A stretch of 64,000 nucleotides of DNA from CAVQBP01 sp963782475 (GCA_963782475.1 CAWAJW010000003.1:372001-436000); one strand, 5' to 3'. Counted from the first letter of the stretch, positions 26,271 through 35,444 are shown. Numbers and translations are program-made. The notes: generated by a model not told the origin, from the sequence alone.

Positions 26271-26466
26271 ATGAAAAGTTCAATATCGTTTCTGTCAACA
26301 TCAATTTTGATTCTTATATTTTGGACAGGCTCCTATGTTGAAAATGGAAATGTAGCTGCCCGGTTAGATCTAGATGGAGCAAACTAAAAACTTTAGTTCA
26401 TATGGGACAACTAAAAGCAGGGGGGACAAAGAACTTTCTGCAGATTTACTTAAAATGGTAAGATAA
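26271..26466 (+). pseudogene. small secreted protein with one frameshift, upstream of chemoreceptor
   Basis: From the ATG at 26271 (AAGGA 7 bp upstream) the frame gives a signal-peptide-like segment (SSISFLSTSILILIFWTG) and stops after LDLDGAN. The adjacent frame continues without interruption as EQTKNFSSYGTTKSR then GDKELSADLLKMVR and ends at TAA 26464-26466, only 24 bp before the chemoreceptor ATG. The joined product would be about 64 residues. It looks like a small exported partner of the chemoreceptor operon. The frameshift may be real or a sequencing error; the family is unknown. Confidence 0.4.
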
Positions 26467-26490
26467 TACAATAACAACGAGGAATAAATT

Positions 26491-28491
26491 ATGAAATCAT
26501 TTACTGATATGGGAATTAGACAAAAGTTCCAGATAATCCTGGCAGTGAGTTTTACACTTATCGGATTATTTATTTTCTTTTATTTCCCCCTGACGCAGAA
26601 AAACGAGATGAACGAGTCTCTGGCACAGAAATCAAAAGTAATAGGTCAAATGTTAGCAAAAACCTCTGCTTCCGGACTTGTTTTGGATGATGTTGCATCA
26701 ATATCAACACAGCTTGAAGTTTTAAAAGAGATGCATGATGTAGAATTTGCAGCAGTAATAAAGAAAGACGGAAGCAAATTATCTGCGTATAATGAAGAAA
26801 AATATAGCAGCTATTCAGGGAAGGTAAGCGATTTATTAACAAATCAATCGGCTTTTTTTTCTGATGATAATTTACTTTTAGAAATATATCCGGTCACTTC
26901 GAATAAAGATAAGGTCGGAGATGTAGTTATAGGAATGAGTAAATCCGAAATAGCTGATAAGGTTTCAGCAGCCAGAATTACAGCATCCATAATCAGTTTG
27001 ATAATTTTTGTTATTGGAATTGGAGCTATGCGTTATTTCTTTACCAAAACAATATTTAAACCAGTTGGTAAGGTGCTTGAAATGGCCAAAGAAATGCAAA
27101 AGGGACATACTAAAACAAGAACAAATATAAAAACTAATGATGAGATTGGAACCATGGCGCAGGTACTTGATCAATTTGTTTCACAGGTAGACAGCAGTAT
27201 AGTTGGCGCTATGAAGAGAATAGCTGACGGTGATATTTCGTTTCAGGCACCATTGTATGATGAAGCCGATGAGATTGCACCTGTAATTAATAAAATGACT
27301 TCTACAATTAAAGAAGTTATTAATGAACTGAAGTTTCTTGTGAATGAAGCAAAAGATGGAAAACTCAACACACGTGGAAATGCTGATAAATTTAAGGGTG
27401 GTTATAAAGAAATTATCCAGGGCCTTAACGATACTTTAAATGCTATTGTTGAGCCGATTGAACAGCAGAGAATTGTTCTTGAAAAAATGGCGGATGGCGA
27501 TTTAACAGTTAGAATGATCGGCGATTATAAAGGCGACTTTGCTAATGTTAAAAATAGTATTAACAGTTTAGGGGATTCATTTAATATTGCATTGTCAGAT
27601 GTTTTATCAGCAGTTAATTCAACAGGAGGTCTGTCAACTCAAATCTCGGCAAGCGCAGAAGAGATAGCAACGGGTGCACAAGAGCAATCAACACAAACTT
27701 CAGAAGTAGCTACAGCAATCGAACAGATGACGAAAACGATCCTGGAAACAACTAAAAATGCCGGAACAGCATCCGAAAATGCTAAAAAAGCCGGAATGAT
27801 TGCAAAAGATGGTGGAAAAGTTGTTGAAGACACAATTCATGGAATGATAAGAATTGCTGATGTAGTTTCTAAAGCTGCAGAAACAGTAAAGCAGTTAGGA
27901 AAAAGCAGTGATCAAATAGGTGAAATAATACAGGTAATTGATGACATTGCAGATCAGACTAACCTATTGGCACTTAATGCTGCAATAGAGGCAGCAAGAG
28001 CAGGTGAAATGGGAAGAGGTTTTGCTGTTGTAGCAGACGAAGTTAGAAAGCTGGCTGAGAGGACAACTAAGGCAACCAAGGAAATAGCAGTGATGATAAA
28101 GCAGATTCAAAGAGACACAAAAGGTGCTGTAGAATCGATTGAAGAAGGTAATGAAGAAGTTAGAAAAGGGAAAGATATGGCCAATAAAGCCGGAGAGTCA
28201 TTAAAAGAAATAATAAGCGCATCAAATAAAGTAGTAGACGATGTAAACCAGGTTGCCAGCGCAAGTGAAGAGCAATCCAGCACAGCAGAGCAGATAAGTA
28301 AAAGTATTGATACAATCAGTAATGTTTCGAATGAAAGTGCAAGCGGGATTCAGCAAGTTGCAAAATCGGCTGAAGACTTAAATAAATTAACTGAAAATTT
28401 GCAAGTCCTGATAGACAGATTTAAGATTGATTCCGGAGAGAAAGAAACTCATTATGCCGTTAGAAAAAATGGGAAGCTGATATTGTCATAG
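26491..28491 (+). CDS. methyl-accepting chemotaxis protein
   Basis: 666 residues: membrane helix at about 14-35, a periplasmic sensor of about 125 residues (VKGQ-type loop with AAVIKKDGSKLSAY and VVIGMS), a second helix at about 160-183, and a HAMP domain (FKPVGKVLEMAKEMQKGH). More HAMP-like repeats follow (ADGDISFQAPLY, KDGKLNTRGNADKFKGGYKE, ADGDLTVRMIGDYKG). The chemoreceptor signalling domain has the CheA/CheW-contact hairpin DQTNLLALNAAIEAARAGE. It senses a periplasmic stimulus and controls the CheA kinase. The ribosome site ACGAGGA lies upstream of the ATG. CheW follows 105 bp later; no cheA is in the window. Unlike the minus-strand paralogue at 23-24.8 kb, it is intact. Confidence 0.95.
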   Translation: MKSFTDMGIRQKFQIILAVSFTLIGLFIFFYFPLTQKNEMNESLAQKSKVIGQMLAKTSASGLVLDDVASISTQLEVLKEMHDVEFAAVIKKDGSKLSAYNEEKYSSYSGKVSDLLTNQSAFFSDDNLLLEIYPVTSNKDKVGDVVIGMSKSEIADKVSAARITASIISLIIFVIGIGAMRYFFTKTIFKPVGKVLEMAKEMQKGHTKTRTNIKTNDEIGTMAQVLDQFVSQVDSSIVGAMKRIADGDISFQAPLYDEADEIAPVINKMTSTIKEVINELKFLVNEAKDGKLNTRGNADKFKGGYKEIIQGLNDTLNAIVEPIEQQRIVLEKMADGDLTVRMIGDYKGDFANVKNSINSLGDSFNIALSDVLSAVNSTGGLSTQISASAEEIATGAQEQSTQTSEVATAIEQMTKTILETTKNAGTASENAKKAGMIAKDGGKVVEDTIHGMIRIADVVSKAAETVKQLGKSSDQIGEIIQVIDDIADQTNLLALNAAIEAARAGEMGRGFAVVADEVRKLAERTTKATKEIAVMIKQIQRDTKGAVESIEEGNEEVRKGKDMANKAGESLKEIISASNKVVDDVNQVASASEEQSSTAEQISKSIDTISNVSNESASGIQQVAKSAEDLNKLTENLQVLIDRFKIDSGEKETHYAVRKNGKLILS

Positions 28492-28596
28492 CTAAGCTTA
28501 CCTAAATAACAGCAGTAATTTCAAAGTGTAATGATAAAATATATTAATTGCGTTTAGTTTCTAAGAATAAGATTAGGAGATTAAAGAAGGGATAAA

Positions 28597-29076
28597 ATGA
28601 ATATTAATAACCAACTAAAAAACGAGACTGCAGAATTAATGCAGCTTGTTACATTCAACATAGGTAAAGAAGAATTTGGTATGGACATTCACCATGTACA
28701 AGAAATAAATAGAATGACAAACATTACAAAGGTTCCCAATTCTCCAATTTACGTAGAGGGAATAATAAATTTAAGGGGGAGAGTAATCCCGGTTATTGAT
28801 TTAAGACTAAAATTAAATGCAGAGAAGAAAGAAATTGATAAAAATACCAGGATTATCGTAGCTGAAGTTGAAAATAAAATAGTTGGATTTATTGTTGACG
28901 CAGTCAATGAGGTACTTAGGATACCTGATAAATTGATTGAAGAACCGCCGGCTATGGTTGCAGGAATAGACTCTGAATTTATAAAAGCTGTTGGAAAATT
29001 AGAAGATAGACTATTGATATTAATTGATATCCAAAAGATTATTCAAGCTAACGATATTAATAAATGGATAAATTAA
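28597..29076 (+). CDS. cheW: chemotaxis coupling protein CheW
   Basis: 159 residues with the CheW SH3-like double barrel: QLVTFNIGKEEFGMDIHHVQ, EINRMTNITKVPNSPIYVEG, IINLRGRVIPVIDLR and LEDRLLILIDIQKII. It bridges chemoreceptors to the CheA kinase. It follows the intact chemoreceptor on the same strand and is probably co-transcribed with it. GGGATAAA precedes the ATG. Length is normal for the family. Confidence 0.95.
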   Translation: MNINNQLKNETAELMQLVTFNIGKEEFGMDIHHVQEINRMTNITKVPNSPIYVEGIINLRGRVIPVIDLRLKLNAEKKEIDKNTRIIVAEVENKIVGFIVDAVNEVLRIPDKLIEEPPAMVAGIDSEFIKAVGKLEDRLLILIDIQKIIQANDINKWIN

Positions 29077-29187
29077 AAACTGCGACCTATTAAGTTTTAA
29101 TTTATGTCAGATCTATAATTATAAATAAAAAAATATTTTCCCCGAAGCTTACATGGAGGTTGTTAAAACACTAAACCAACAAAGGAA

Positions 29188-29367
29188 ATGAGCGGCCGCC
29201 TCCAGTACTGGAATGCCGCTGTTAAAATAAAAATATTAGAGATGTTAAACAAAAGGGGAGAATGGTTCTTTGCTTTTAAAAGAAGCTCTAAGTACGGCAC
29301 TCCTACAAAACCAGGGAGTGAATCTATAGTCATTATAGTCAATTACAGGAGTTACGAATCGACTTAA
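29188..29367 (+). CDS. possible 59-aa small protein
   Basis: An open frame of 59 codons (MSGRLQYWNAAVKIKILEML to SIVIIVNYRSYEST) is preceded by AAAGGAA, very close to the ATG. Composition is protein-like, with an amphipathic helix and a beta strand. Its 3' half overlaps the first units of the hairpin-repeat array, so either it is coding or the array is; the sequence alone does not decide. No family is recognised. Confidence 0.35.
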   Translation: MSGRLQYWNAAVKIKILEMLNKRGEWFFAFKRSSKYGTPTKPGSESIVIIVNYRSYEST

Positions 29368-29655
29368 TACTTAGCTAATCGTAAAAAAAGGTTATTCACT
29401 CCAAAATAATAACTGAGGTGAGCAGCTTAATATTATTTAATTCGGAGGCAGGGGAGGAATCTCTAAAAAAGATTTAATATTAGGCACGAATCACACAGCG
29501 TTTTTACCAGCTTACTCACTCCACAATAAAATAATAAGGGAGAGCATTTCGCTTAAATGTTAAATAAATATTGCTGATTTGAAATATTAGGTCCCGATTT
29601 TCATTTGGACAGGTTTTTAAGCACAATCCCCAAAAGATTGCTCACTCCCGATTAA
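29297..29655. repeat. hairpin-forming repeat array (four imperfect units)
   Basis: CACTCC occurs at 29298, 29397, 29517 and 29643, each time followed after an A-rich gap by a GGAG/GAGG-type partner. CACTCC pairs with GGAGTG in the first unit. Also, GGAGTGAAT (29314-29322) is the exact complement of ATTCACTCC (29394-29402). The second, third and fourth units begin 120 and 126 bp apart. The sequence between units is not conserved. It could be a structured RNA or a family of protein-binding sites. Confidence 0.4.
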
Positions 29656-29782
29656 AATTTCTAATGTTGGTTTCAATATTGGAAAATATATTTAATTATT
29701 CAAGTTTTTACTAAATAAATCAAAACATCAAAACAATTTTAGATAAATTGATTTTATATGTCTTCTATTCGAAAAATATTTA

Positions 29783-29816
29783 CCGCCAAAAACAAACTGT
29801 TAATTGTTTTTGGCGG
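29783..29816 (-). terminator. strong hairpin after the small-protein operon
   Basis: CCGCCAAAAACAA and its exact complement form a 13-bp stem with an 8-nt loop, 58 bp beyond the stop of the 85-aa gene on the minus strand. A TAAATATTTTT stretch follows on that strand. It is the probable transcription end of the 30400-29874 pair. Confidence 0.7.
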
Positions 29817-29873
29817 ATTAAGCTGAGTCGATTTTGATTCGCTATAAATTTACCAAGTTTTTAATAGTCTAAT

Positions 29874-30131
29874 TTAGTAGCTCCGACCAGCGGATGATAC
29901 ATTGCTTAAGGCTTTTTTTACAGATTCTTCTTCAGATAATTTGGTTAAAAGATCTGCACCTTCTAGTTTTGCAAATTTATCCGGCACTTCTACTTCATGT
30001 AAACTTTGACCTGGTGATGGAGCCATACCAACTTCGAATTCGGGTACTTTAGTTCCCTTTTCCGGTGCTGTGACTCTGGCCGCTCCAACGATATTCCCGG
30101 TGGAATCAACGAGAATGTTTATTTTCATCAT
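29874..30131 (-). CDS. unrecognised 85-aa small protein
   Basis: A short acidic protein with a compact N-terminal strand region (KINILVDSTGNIVGAARVTA) and a C-terminal helical tail (KLEGADLLTKLSEEESVKKA). No signal peptide, membrane helix or cysteines. The ribosome site AAAGGAGGTGA is near-perfect and ends just before the ATG pair, showing it is really translated at a high level. It follows the 84-aa gene by 14 bp and both end at a strong hairpin (29783-29816). No known family is assigned. The second small gene of an apparent two-gene operon, divergent from the 339-aa gene. Confidence 0.75.
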   Translation of the reverse strand: MMKINILVDSTGNIVGAARVTAPEKGTKVPEFEVGMAPSPGQSLHEVEVPDKFAKLEGADLLTKLSEEESVKKALSNVSSAGRSY

Positions 30132-30145
30132 TCACCTCCTTTGTT

Positions 30146-30400
30146 TTAAGATAGACCACCGCCTTGTAAGTTAAAATTAGTAGGTACACTTCCTATATTA
30201 CGTATAGTAACCCAATAGGTGATGGAACCATCATTGTTTTTAACTTTTGTTTGATCATTAACTTGCAGACTGCCACCCGGATTAAGTGGATTTGCCATAC
30301 AATATTGAGCACCTTTATCACTTCCACCATTCAGTCTATACCACCATCGTTGTGTGTGCCCGGGACTAATTGTACCGAAACCAAGATTATTGAATGCCAT
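30146..30400 (-). CDS. unrecognised 84-aa beta-rich small protein
   Basis: The protein is aromatic- and glycine-rich: SPGHTQRWWYRLNGG, ANPLNPGGSLQVNDQTKV, GSITYWVTIRNIGS and NLQGGGLS. The pattern of short strands and turns suggests a small beta-sandwich, perhaps a binding or structural protein. No signal peptide is present. AGGAGG stands 6 bp before the ATG, a strong ribosome site. It begins the two-gene operon ending at the 29783 hairpin. Related sequences feel familiar from scattered bacterial genomes but I cannot name a family. Confidence 0.75.
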   Translation of the reverse strand: MAFNNLGFGTISPGHTQRWWYRLNGGSDKGAQYCMANPLNPGGSLQVNDQTKVKNNDGSITYWVTIRNIGSVPTNFNLQGGGLS

Positions 30401-31083
30401 AACAACCTCCTAATTATTAAATTTATGATAAATTTGATCCAGAATTGGAGAGTTACTCTTCTCTCCTACCAAAATTTTGGGGACAATCAGTGAGGAAGAA
30501 TTGTAAATTTGATTTGTCTTGATTTAAAGATCGCTTTTAGGATGTAATTAATCTACTAGAAATGCAACATATTTTGCTGTTTAGGTAACAATATTAAAAT
30601 TATTTGTTTTTTCAAATCTTTTCAGTGATACCTATATAAATAATATTCAATAGTTGGCTGGCATATTCTTTATGAAAAGTAATTACTCAAAAAAAATTAT
30701 TTCAAAAAAGCAACAAGAAAAAATTATGATGTGATCAATGATTCTATGTAAAATAATCGGATTAGCAATTGTTGACTGGGTATTTAGTAAATATTATAAT
30801 TCATTCAACTTTTATTAAGGTTTCTCATCCAAGCTCTTTTGAACTTTTCCTTATACTCGGTTGAATTCACTTGTTTAAATGGTTTAGCTTTTAGAAAATT
30901 CCGTTGATATATTTTTTCAAAGACACGACTTGATTTTACTTTTCTGAGAAGCTTATTAATCAAAAATAAAATTACGATTTTATTCTGCTTATATCTGAGT
31001 TCAGGTAAGATCCATATATGATTCCATTGTAGTAAGGCTTGAAATTAGCTTGTGTTCATAAACTATAAATGTTGGGAGGTGTT
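30401..31083. other. 683-bp divergent intergenic region with an uncertain open frame
   Basis: It should hold divergent promoters for the small-protein pair and the 339-aa gene. On the minus strand an 80-codon stop-free stretch (31044 down to 30805) reads QWNHIWILPELRYKQNKIV, then KPFKQVNSTEYKEKF, ending MRNLNKS. It has protein-like composition but no credible start codon and may be a gene remnant. No other feature is apparent. Confidence 0.25.
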
Positions 31084-32103
31084 ATGAGTGCTTATGAAAA
31101 TTTACTGGATTCAGATACAATATTTTTTAAATCTATAAATTATAATCTAAATGGTCCAAAGCTATTAAATCCGGGACCTAGATGGAGCAATAATGATTGT
31201 GTTAGCAAAAAACCAGGGGAACTTAAATTCAAACTTAATACAATTAATGATCTGGGATTTGATAAACCTTTTGACTTTGATCTTGAATTTATCGGGCAGT
31301 TTGCAGGTAACGACTTAAACGGGAATACTCTTATTAGGTGGGATGTTAATCAAAATGTTAATCATGACTATACAAAAAAAGGTATTACCGCTCATGTTGA
31401 CAAGGTAGTTGGTAGTATAATGACAGTAATTTTTGCAGAAAATCCCCGTTTGGCTGGAAACAATTGTAAAGGAGAAAAACGCAGTATGGGTGTAAATATG
31501 CAAACACAATCGGATAATAATGCATTATATGTTCAGTCAGAACTTAAAGGTACTTTTACAGATCTTGGAATAAAAGCTGAAAGCATTACATGGGATGCCC
31601 TCGGAGCAGATCAATTCTCTATTGATGCACAAATTAATGTAGTTCGAAATGAATGCGGCATTGCTGAGGTTTTTCCTGACGGGACTATTGAATTCTGGGC
31701 TCAAGTAAATAATTTACCTATTGGAGATTCGGTTGGTTATAAATGGACTGTCTCCAATAATGCAATGATATCCGGAGCAAAAGATCAATCAAATTGTAGG
31801 GTGCAGCCTATAAACCTTAAACCAATTATCGTACAAGTGATTATTACTATTGAAGGAGTATCTCAGGCATTCAGGATTAACTACAAACCCGAGACTAATG
31901 ATTCTGAAAGAATTAAATTAATACTTTGTCGTTTAGTTAGTGAACTGCGGGTTAACTTTTTTGTCGACCCTCTTTATGATCCGCTCAGGGATTATATACA
32001 GCATCCATTGGTAAAATCTGAGTTAAAACGTATAGAACAATTTGCAAACAATATGCTAAAAAATATTAAAAATCTTTCAGAGCTTAAGCAATCAGGTAAA
32101 TAA
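31084..32103 (+). CDS. unrecognised 339-aa cytoplasmic protein
   Basis: The start is the ATG at 31084 because GGGAGGTG lies just before it; the upstream ATG at 31069 precedes that ribosome site. The protein has no signal peptide or membrane segment. The N-terminal two thirds is beta-rich with regular strands (FDFDLEFIGQFAGNDL, GITAHVDKVVGSIMTVIFAE, YVQSELKGTFTDLGIKAESI). An Ig/PKD-like stretch (SVGYKWTVSNNAMISG) follows, and the last 80 residues are helical (LKRIEQFANNMLKNIKNL). Four scattered cysteines are present. No family is recognised. It precedes a lipoprotein gene by 47 bp and diverges from the small-protein pair, so the four may form one locus. Confidence 0.7.
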   Translation: MSAYENLLDSDTIFFKSINYNLNGPKLLNPGPRWSNNDCVSKKPGELKFKLNTINDLGFDKPFDFDLEFIGQFAGNDLNGNTLIRWDVNQNVNHDYTKKGITAHVDKVVGSIMTVIFAENPRLAGNNCKGEKRSMGVNMQTQSDNNALYVQSELKGTFTDLGIKAESITWDALGADQFSIDAQINVVRNECGIAEVFPDGTIEFWAQVNNLPIGDSVGYKWTVSNNAMISGAKDQSNCRVQPINLKPIIVQVIITIEGVSQAFRINYKPETNDSERIKLILCRLVSELRVNFFVDPLYDPLRDYIQHPLVKSELKRIEQFANNMLKNIKNLSELKQSGK

Positions 32104-32150
32104 AAGATTAGTGTAAACAATTAATGATTAATTTTTTGAAGAATCGTAAC

Positions 32151-32714
32151 ATGGAAAAGATATTTAAGTCCTTTTTGTTGCTAAGTATTTTCATTATTCC
32201 TTTTGCATGCACTCCAAGTATAGTTGATGAATTCGTACAATCATTCGGTGAACAAGTTGTAGTTGGCACAGATGATAAAACACCTCCTGAAGTTTCATTG
32301 GTTTTTTATCATCCGGCGACCGGAAATAAAATAATTTTAAAATCAGGTGATCAGCCAATGACAATTTCTATAAAGAAAAGCGATTATTTCTATGTAGTCG
32401 GTGTTGCTGAAGATCCGCAAGGTGTAAAAGAAATAAGTGTATTCCCTAGTACCTCTACAGATTGTAAATCGAAAGGAGGAATTGGATGCAGTCAGACAGC
32501 CTTAAACACATCATATAATTCCACAAGTAATGCCCAGCCTGGTGATGCAGCAACAACAAAATTATGGCTGCCCTATCTAGTCGACGGAAGCATCGGAGGT
32601 TGCCTGTCACCTTGTGAACCAATAACTACTAAATTTTATGCATATGCAGTTTCTGAAAATTTTTCGGGATTAAAAACAACTAGTCCGAGTATAACATTTG
32701 TTGTTCAGTATTAA
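32151..32714 (+). CDS. unrecognised lipoprotein
   Basis: About 187 residues from the ATG at 32151. The leader KIFKSFLLLSIFIIPFAC has a lipobox-like end, with Cys20 the lipidation site. An alternative start at 32124 would add nine residues. The mature part is beta-rich with an Ig-like feel (DKTPPEVSLVFYHPATGNKI, YFYVVGVAEDPQGVKEISV) and holds four further cysteines, two in CLSPCEP. It may be an envelope-anchored binding protein. It follows the 339-aa gene and is probably co-transcribed. No family is recognised. Confidence 0.7.
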   Translation: MEKIFKSFLLLSIFIIPFACTPSIVDEFVQSFGEQVVVGTDDKTPPEVSLVFYHPATGNKIILKSGDQPMTISIKKSDYFYVVGVAEDPQGVKEISVFPSTSTDCKSKGGIGCSQTALNTSYNSTSNAQPGDAATTKLWLPYLVDGSIGGCLSPCEPITTKFYAYAVSENFSGLKTTSPSITFVVQY

Positions 32715-32835
32715 AAGTGGAAAAGTCATTCTGGCGCCTGCTGGAATATTATCAACATGGGAAATAAAGAAAGCTTAACTCAATTAAGATGGCCATTTGG
32801 TCGCGCACTTGTCGAACAAAAAAAAGGATAATTTT

Positions 32836-33618
32836 ATGAAACTCCGTCTCGGGCATCATATTTATGGATTGTCGGTTATCATTTTCGGCATTTTAACCTT
32901 AGTTTGGCATCAGATTAACTCGCTTGGCAACATTTCACACCCGTTGATTCTGGTATATGCTGCCGGCATCATTGAGCTTATCGGGGGTTTAGCAATACAG
33001 TGGCAGAGAACGGTGAAGTTTGGGGCCCTAACAATTGGCGTTATCTTTTTAATATTTTCACTTTTTCTAATACCTCCAATATTTGAAACGCCTCTTGCAT
33101 ATTATACATGGGGAAACTTTTTTGAAGAATTTTCTATTGTCCTGGGGAGTGTGTTTGTATTTGCATCCACTATTAGCCATGATTCTAAAAGAGCAATAAA
33201 GATAGAAAGAGCCGCGTATGTATGCTATGGGATATGTGTTATTTCATATTCGGTATATCAGCTATTTTATCTTCCGTATACGGCAGGTTTAGTTCCGAAG
33301 TGGATACCTCCCGGGCAAATGTTCTGGGCTGTATCCACTTCAATGGCATTTGCTCTTGCAGCGGTTGCAATATTTTCCGGACGGCAGGCTCTACTAGCCA
33401 CCGGATTGCTGACAACAATGTTCATAAGTTTCTGTTTGGTAGTTTGGCTGCCGAAGTGCATTACCGATCCTTATAGTTTAACCTACTGGTTCAGCAACGA
33501 CATGACTCTTGCGGTAGCAGGTGCAGCTTGGATTATTTCTGATTTTCTTTCTCAACCTAAATTCTCTTCACTAACAGGGCCATTTATTCATCAGTCAATT
33601 AAAGAGAAAAAGGATTAG
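32836..33618 (+). CDS. polytopic membrane protein (DoxX-like)
   Basis: 260 residues with about eight membrane segments. The repeated pattern YGLSVIIFGILTLVWH and LVYAAGIIELIGGLAIQWQR, with a second half beginning YVCYGICVISYSVYQLFYLP, resembles DoxX-type proteins. The ATG at 32836 is preceded by AAAAAGGAT and is preferred to the TTG at 32797. Function in this family is poorly known. It is separated from the lipoprotein by 120 bp and may be independent. Confidence 0.65.
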   Translation: MKLRLGHHIYGLSVIIFGILTLVWHQINSLGNISHPLILVYAAGIIELIGGLAIQWQRTVKFGALTIGVIFLIFSLFLIPPIFETPLAYYTWGNFFEEFSIVLGSVFVFASTISHDSKRAIKIERAAYVCYGICVISYSVYQLFYLPYTAGLVPKWIPPGQMFWAVSTSMAFALAAVAIFSGRQALLATGLLTTMFISFCLVVWLPKCITDPYSLTYWFSNDMTLAVAGAAWIISDFLSQPKFSSLTGPFIHQSIKEKKD

Positions 33619-34029
33619 TCTGATACTCTAATCAGCATCATTGAATTAAACCACGCTTGATATAGACAATGCTAAGATACCTGATGCAGAATATTTGCTG
33701 ATTGTAAAATGTTAGTTAAAATAAAGCCCACCGGTTTATGGAGGTTTGGAATAAACTGCCAGTTAAATATAGAATCGGAGAAAGGGACAAGTTATATTTT
33801 TGAGGTTTCAACCGGATCGGCCAAACAGGAGTAGAAATTAATAACCTAATCGGGAGCGAACCCTAAGAATCCGAATAAAATAATCTTCAGGAATCTATTT
33901 AGGAAAATTGGATAAATTTTAATTTTAAATTATAAGTAAGGCTTGAAAGTAAAAAATAGAATCTAAAATTTATTCTTAGCCATACTAACCTGAATATTAA
34001 AAAGTTAGTTATTAAGTGTAGAGAATTTT
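33619..34029. other. 411-bp intergenic region, nothing recognised
   Basis: This lies between the convergent ends of the membrane protein gene and the PAS kinase gene. I see no open frame with a start, no tRNA and no strong hairpin. Confidence 0.5.
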
Positions 34030-35304
34030 TCAACCATTTTTTTTAGGAATATACAAGGAGAATGTAGTTCCTTCATCAACCGCACTTTTAACGTTGATTA
34101 TACCGCCGAGCTGGTCCAATAATTCTTTACATAATAGTAAGCCTAAACCGGTACCTTTTTCATTTGCAGTACCAATTCTAATAATACTATTATCTATTTT
34201 AAATAATCTTTTTAACTTATCGTTTTCTATTCCAATACCGTTATCGGACACTAAAAATTCTACACTATCATCAAGATTTTTAACATAGAAGTCAATTTTA
34301 CCTCCTTTATATGTAAACTTTATTGAGTTTGAAATAAGGTTTCTGATAATTGTGTTAAGCATATTTTTATCAGTTTCAATAAAAATTGAACTGTCGATCA
34401 AGTAATTAAATTCTATACCCTTAATTGAAGCTGCTTGTTTTACCAATAAAAGAGTTGGCTGCAATGCATTCAAGATATTAAATTTTTCCGGGTTGACAAT
34501 TATTTGCCCGGTTTGAATTCTTGACCATTCTAATAAATTCTCAAGAAGTTTATATGTATTCTGACTTAATGTTTCGATACATGAAATGAAAGAAATTTTC
34601 TCCTTATCCGAAAGACTTTGAAAGTTGGTTAATAAAATCTCGGAATAACTAATCAAGACTTGGAAAGGATTTTTTAGGTCATGAGCGATAATCGAAAAAA
34701 ATTTATCTTTCGTGGCAATTAGTTCAGCCAGTTCAAGGTTTTTTTCTAAAATTTCTTTTTCCGTGTTCTTTCGATCTGTGATATCTCTTTCAACAAATAG
34801 AATACTGGCGGGCTTCCCATATGAATCAAATAAAATTGCCGAATGAACATCAATATAAAATCTGCTTTTATCTTTCCTAACGGCTATATATTCAGTAAGC
34901 CTATCATCATTTTCCCCGGCAAGCAATTTTTGAACATTGTCAAGCAGCATCTTATGACTAGACGGATCAATGAAATCAAATACTGGTTTTCCAACAAATT
35001 TATCTTTTTCCTCTATTGAATAGCCATACATTTCAGGTAATTTTTTAGACATGATGAGCTGAATTTTTCCATCAAGAGAAATCATTCCTATTCCATCCGG
35101 AGAAGCTGATATGATTGCTTCTAGTTTTTGATTGCTTTTAAGCAGTTCAGCTTCTGCCTGTCTATGCAGTTCAATCTCTTTTTGATAGGTAGATTTTAAA
35201 CATTCATTTTCACGCTGCAGTTTCTTTAATTCATGCAGGAGATCTGCCTTAGACATTGTCATGCAATCCATATCATTTACACCTAATAATTTATAAATCA
35301 CCAA
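34030..35304 (-). CDS. PAS-domain sensor histidine kinase
   Basis: About 410-424 residues with no membrane segment, hence cytoplasmic. An N-terminal coiled coil (ELKKLQRENECLKSTYQKE) leads to a PAS domain (about 60-180, ending FVERDITDRKNTEKE), a HisKA dimer domain with the phospho-acceptor in FFSIIAHDLKNPF, and an ATPase domain. That last domain has N-box NLISNSIKFTYKGG, G1 SDNGIGIEN and G2 GTGLGLLL. It ends at KKNG with no receiver attached. It phosphorylates an unknown response regulator; the lone receiver at 25.3 kb is a possible partner. Several ATGs lie near the start (35304, 35271, 35262), so the exact N terminus is uncertain. Confidence 0.92.
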   Translation of the reverse strand: MVIYKLLGVNDMDCMTMSKADLLHELKKLQRENECLKSTYQKEIELHRQAEAELLKSNQKLEAIISASPDGIGMISLDGKIQLIMSKKLPEMYGYSIEEKDKFVGKPVFDFIDPSSHKMLLDNVQKLLAGENDDRLTEYIAVRKDKSRFYIDVHSAILFDSYGKPASILFVERDITDRKNTEKEILEKNLELAELIATKDKFFSIIAHDLKNPFQVLISYSEILLTNFQSLSDKEKISFISCIETLSQNTYKLLENLLEWSRIQTGQIIVNPEKFNILNALQPTLLLVKQAASIKGIEFNYLIDSSIFIETDKNMLNTIIRNLISNSIKFTYKGGKIDFYVKNLDDSVEFLVSDNGIGIENDKLKRLFKIDNSIIRIGTANEKGTGLGLLLCKELLDQLGGIINVKSAVDEGTTFSLYIPKKNG

Positions 35305-35444
35305 TATATTATCGGAATATTTTGTATTATTTCAAGATATAATTTCGTTTTTTAACCCAAAATCTTTCCTTAACAGTATTCATTTAATAAAATATGCTGT
35401 ATATTATACTGCAAATCTGTTGATGACAATAAAGGTAAAAGCAA

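Noticed and set aside
29297..29655. CRISPR array
   Set aside because: Units are too diverged and too far apart (about 120 bp), repeats are only 7-9 bp exact, and no cas genes are present.
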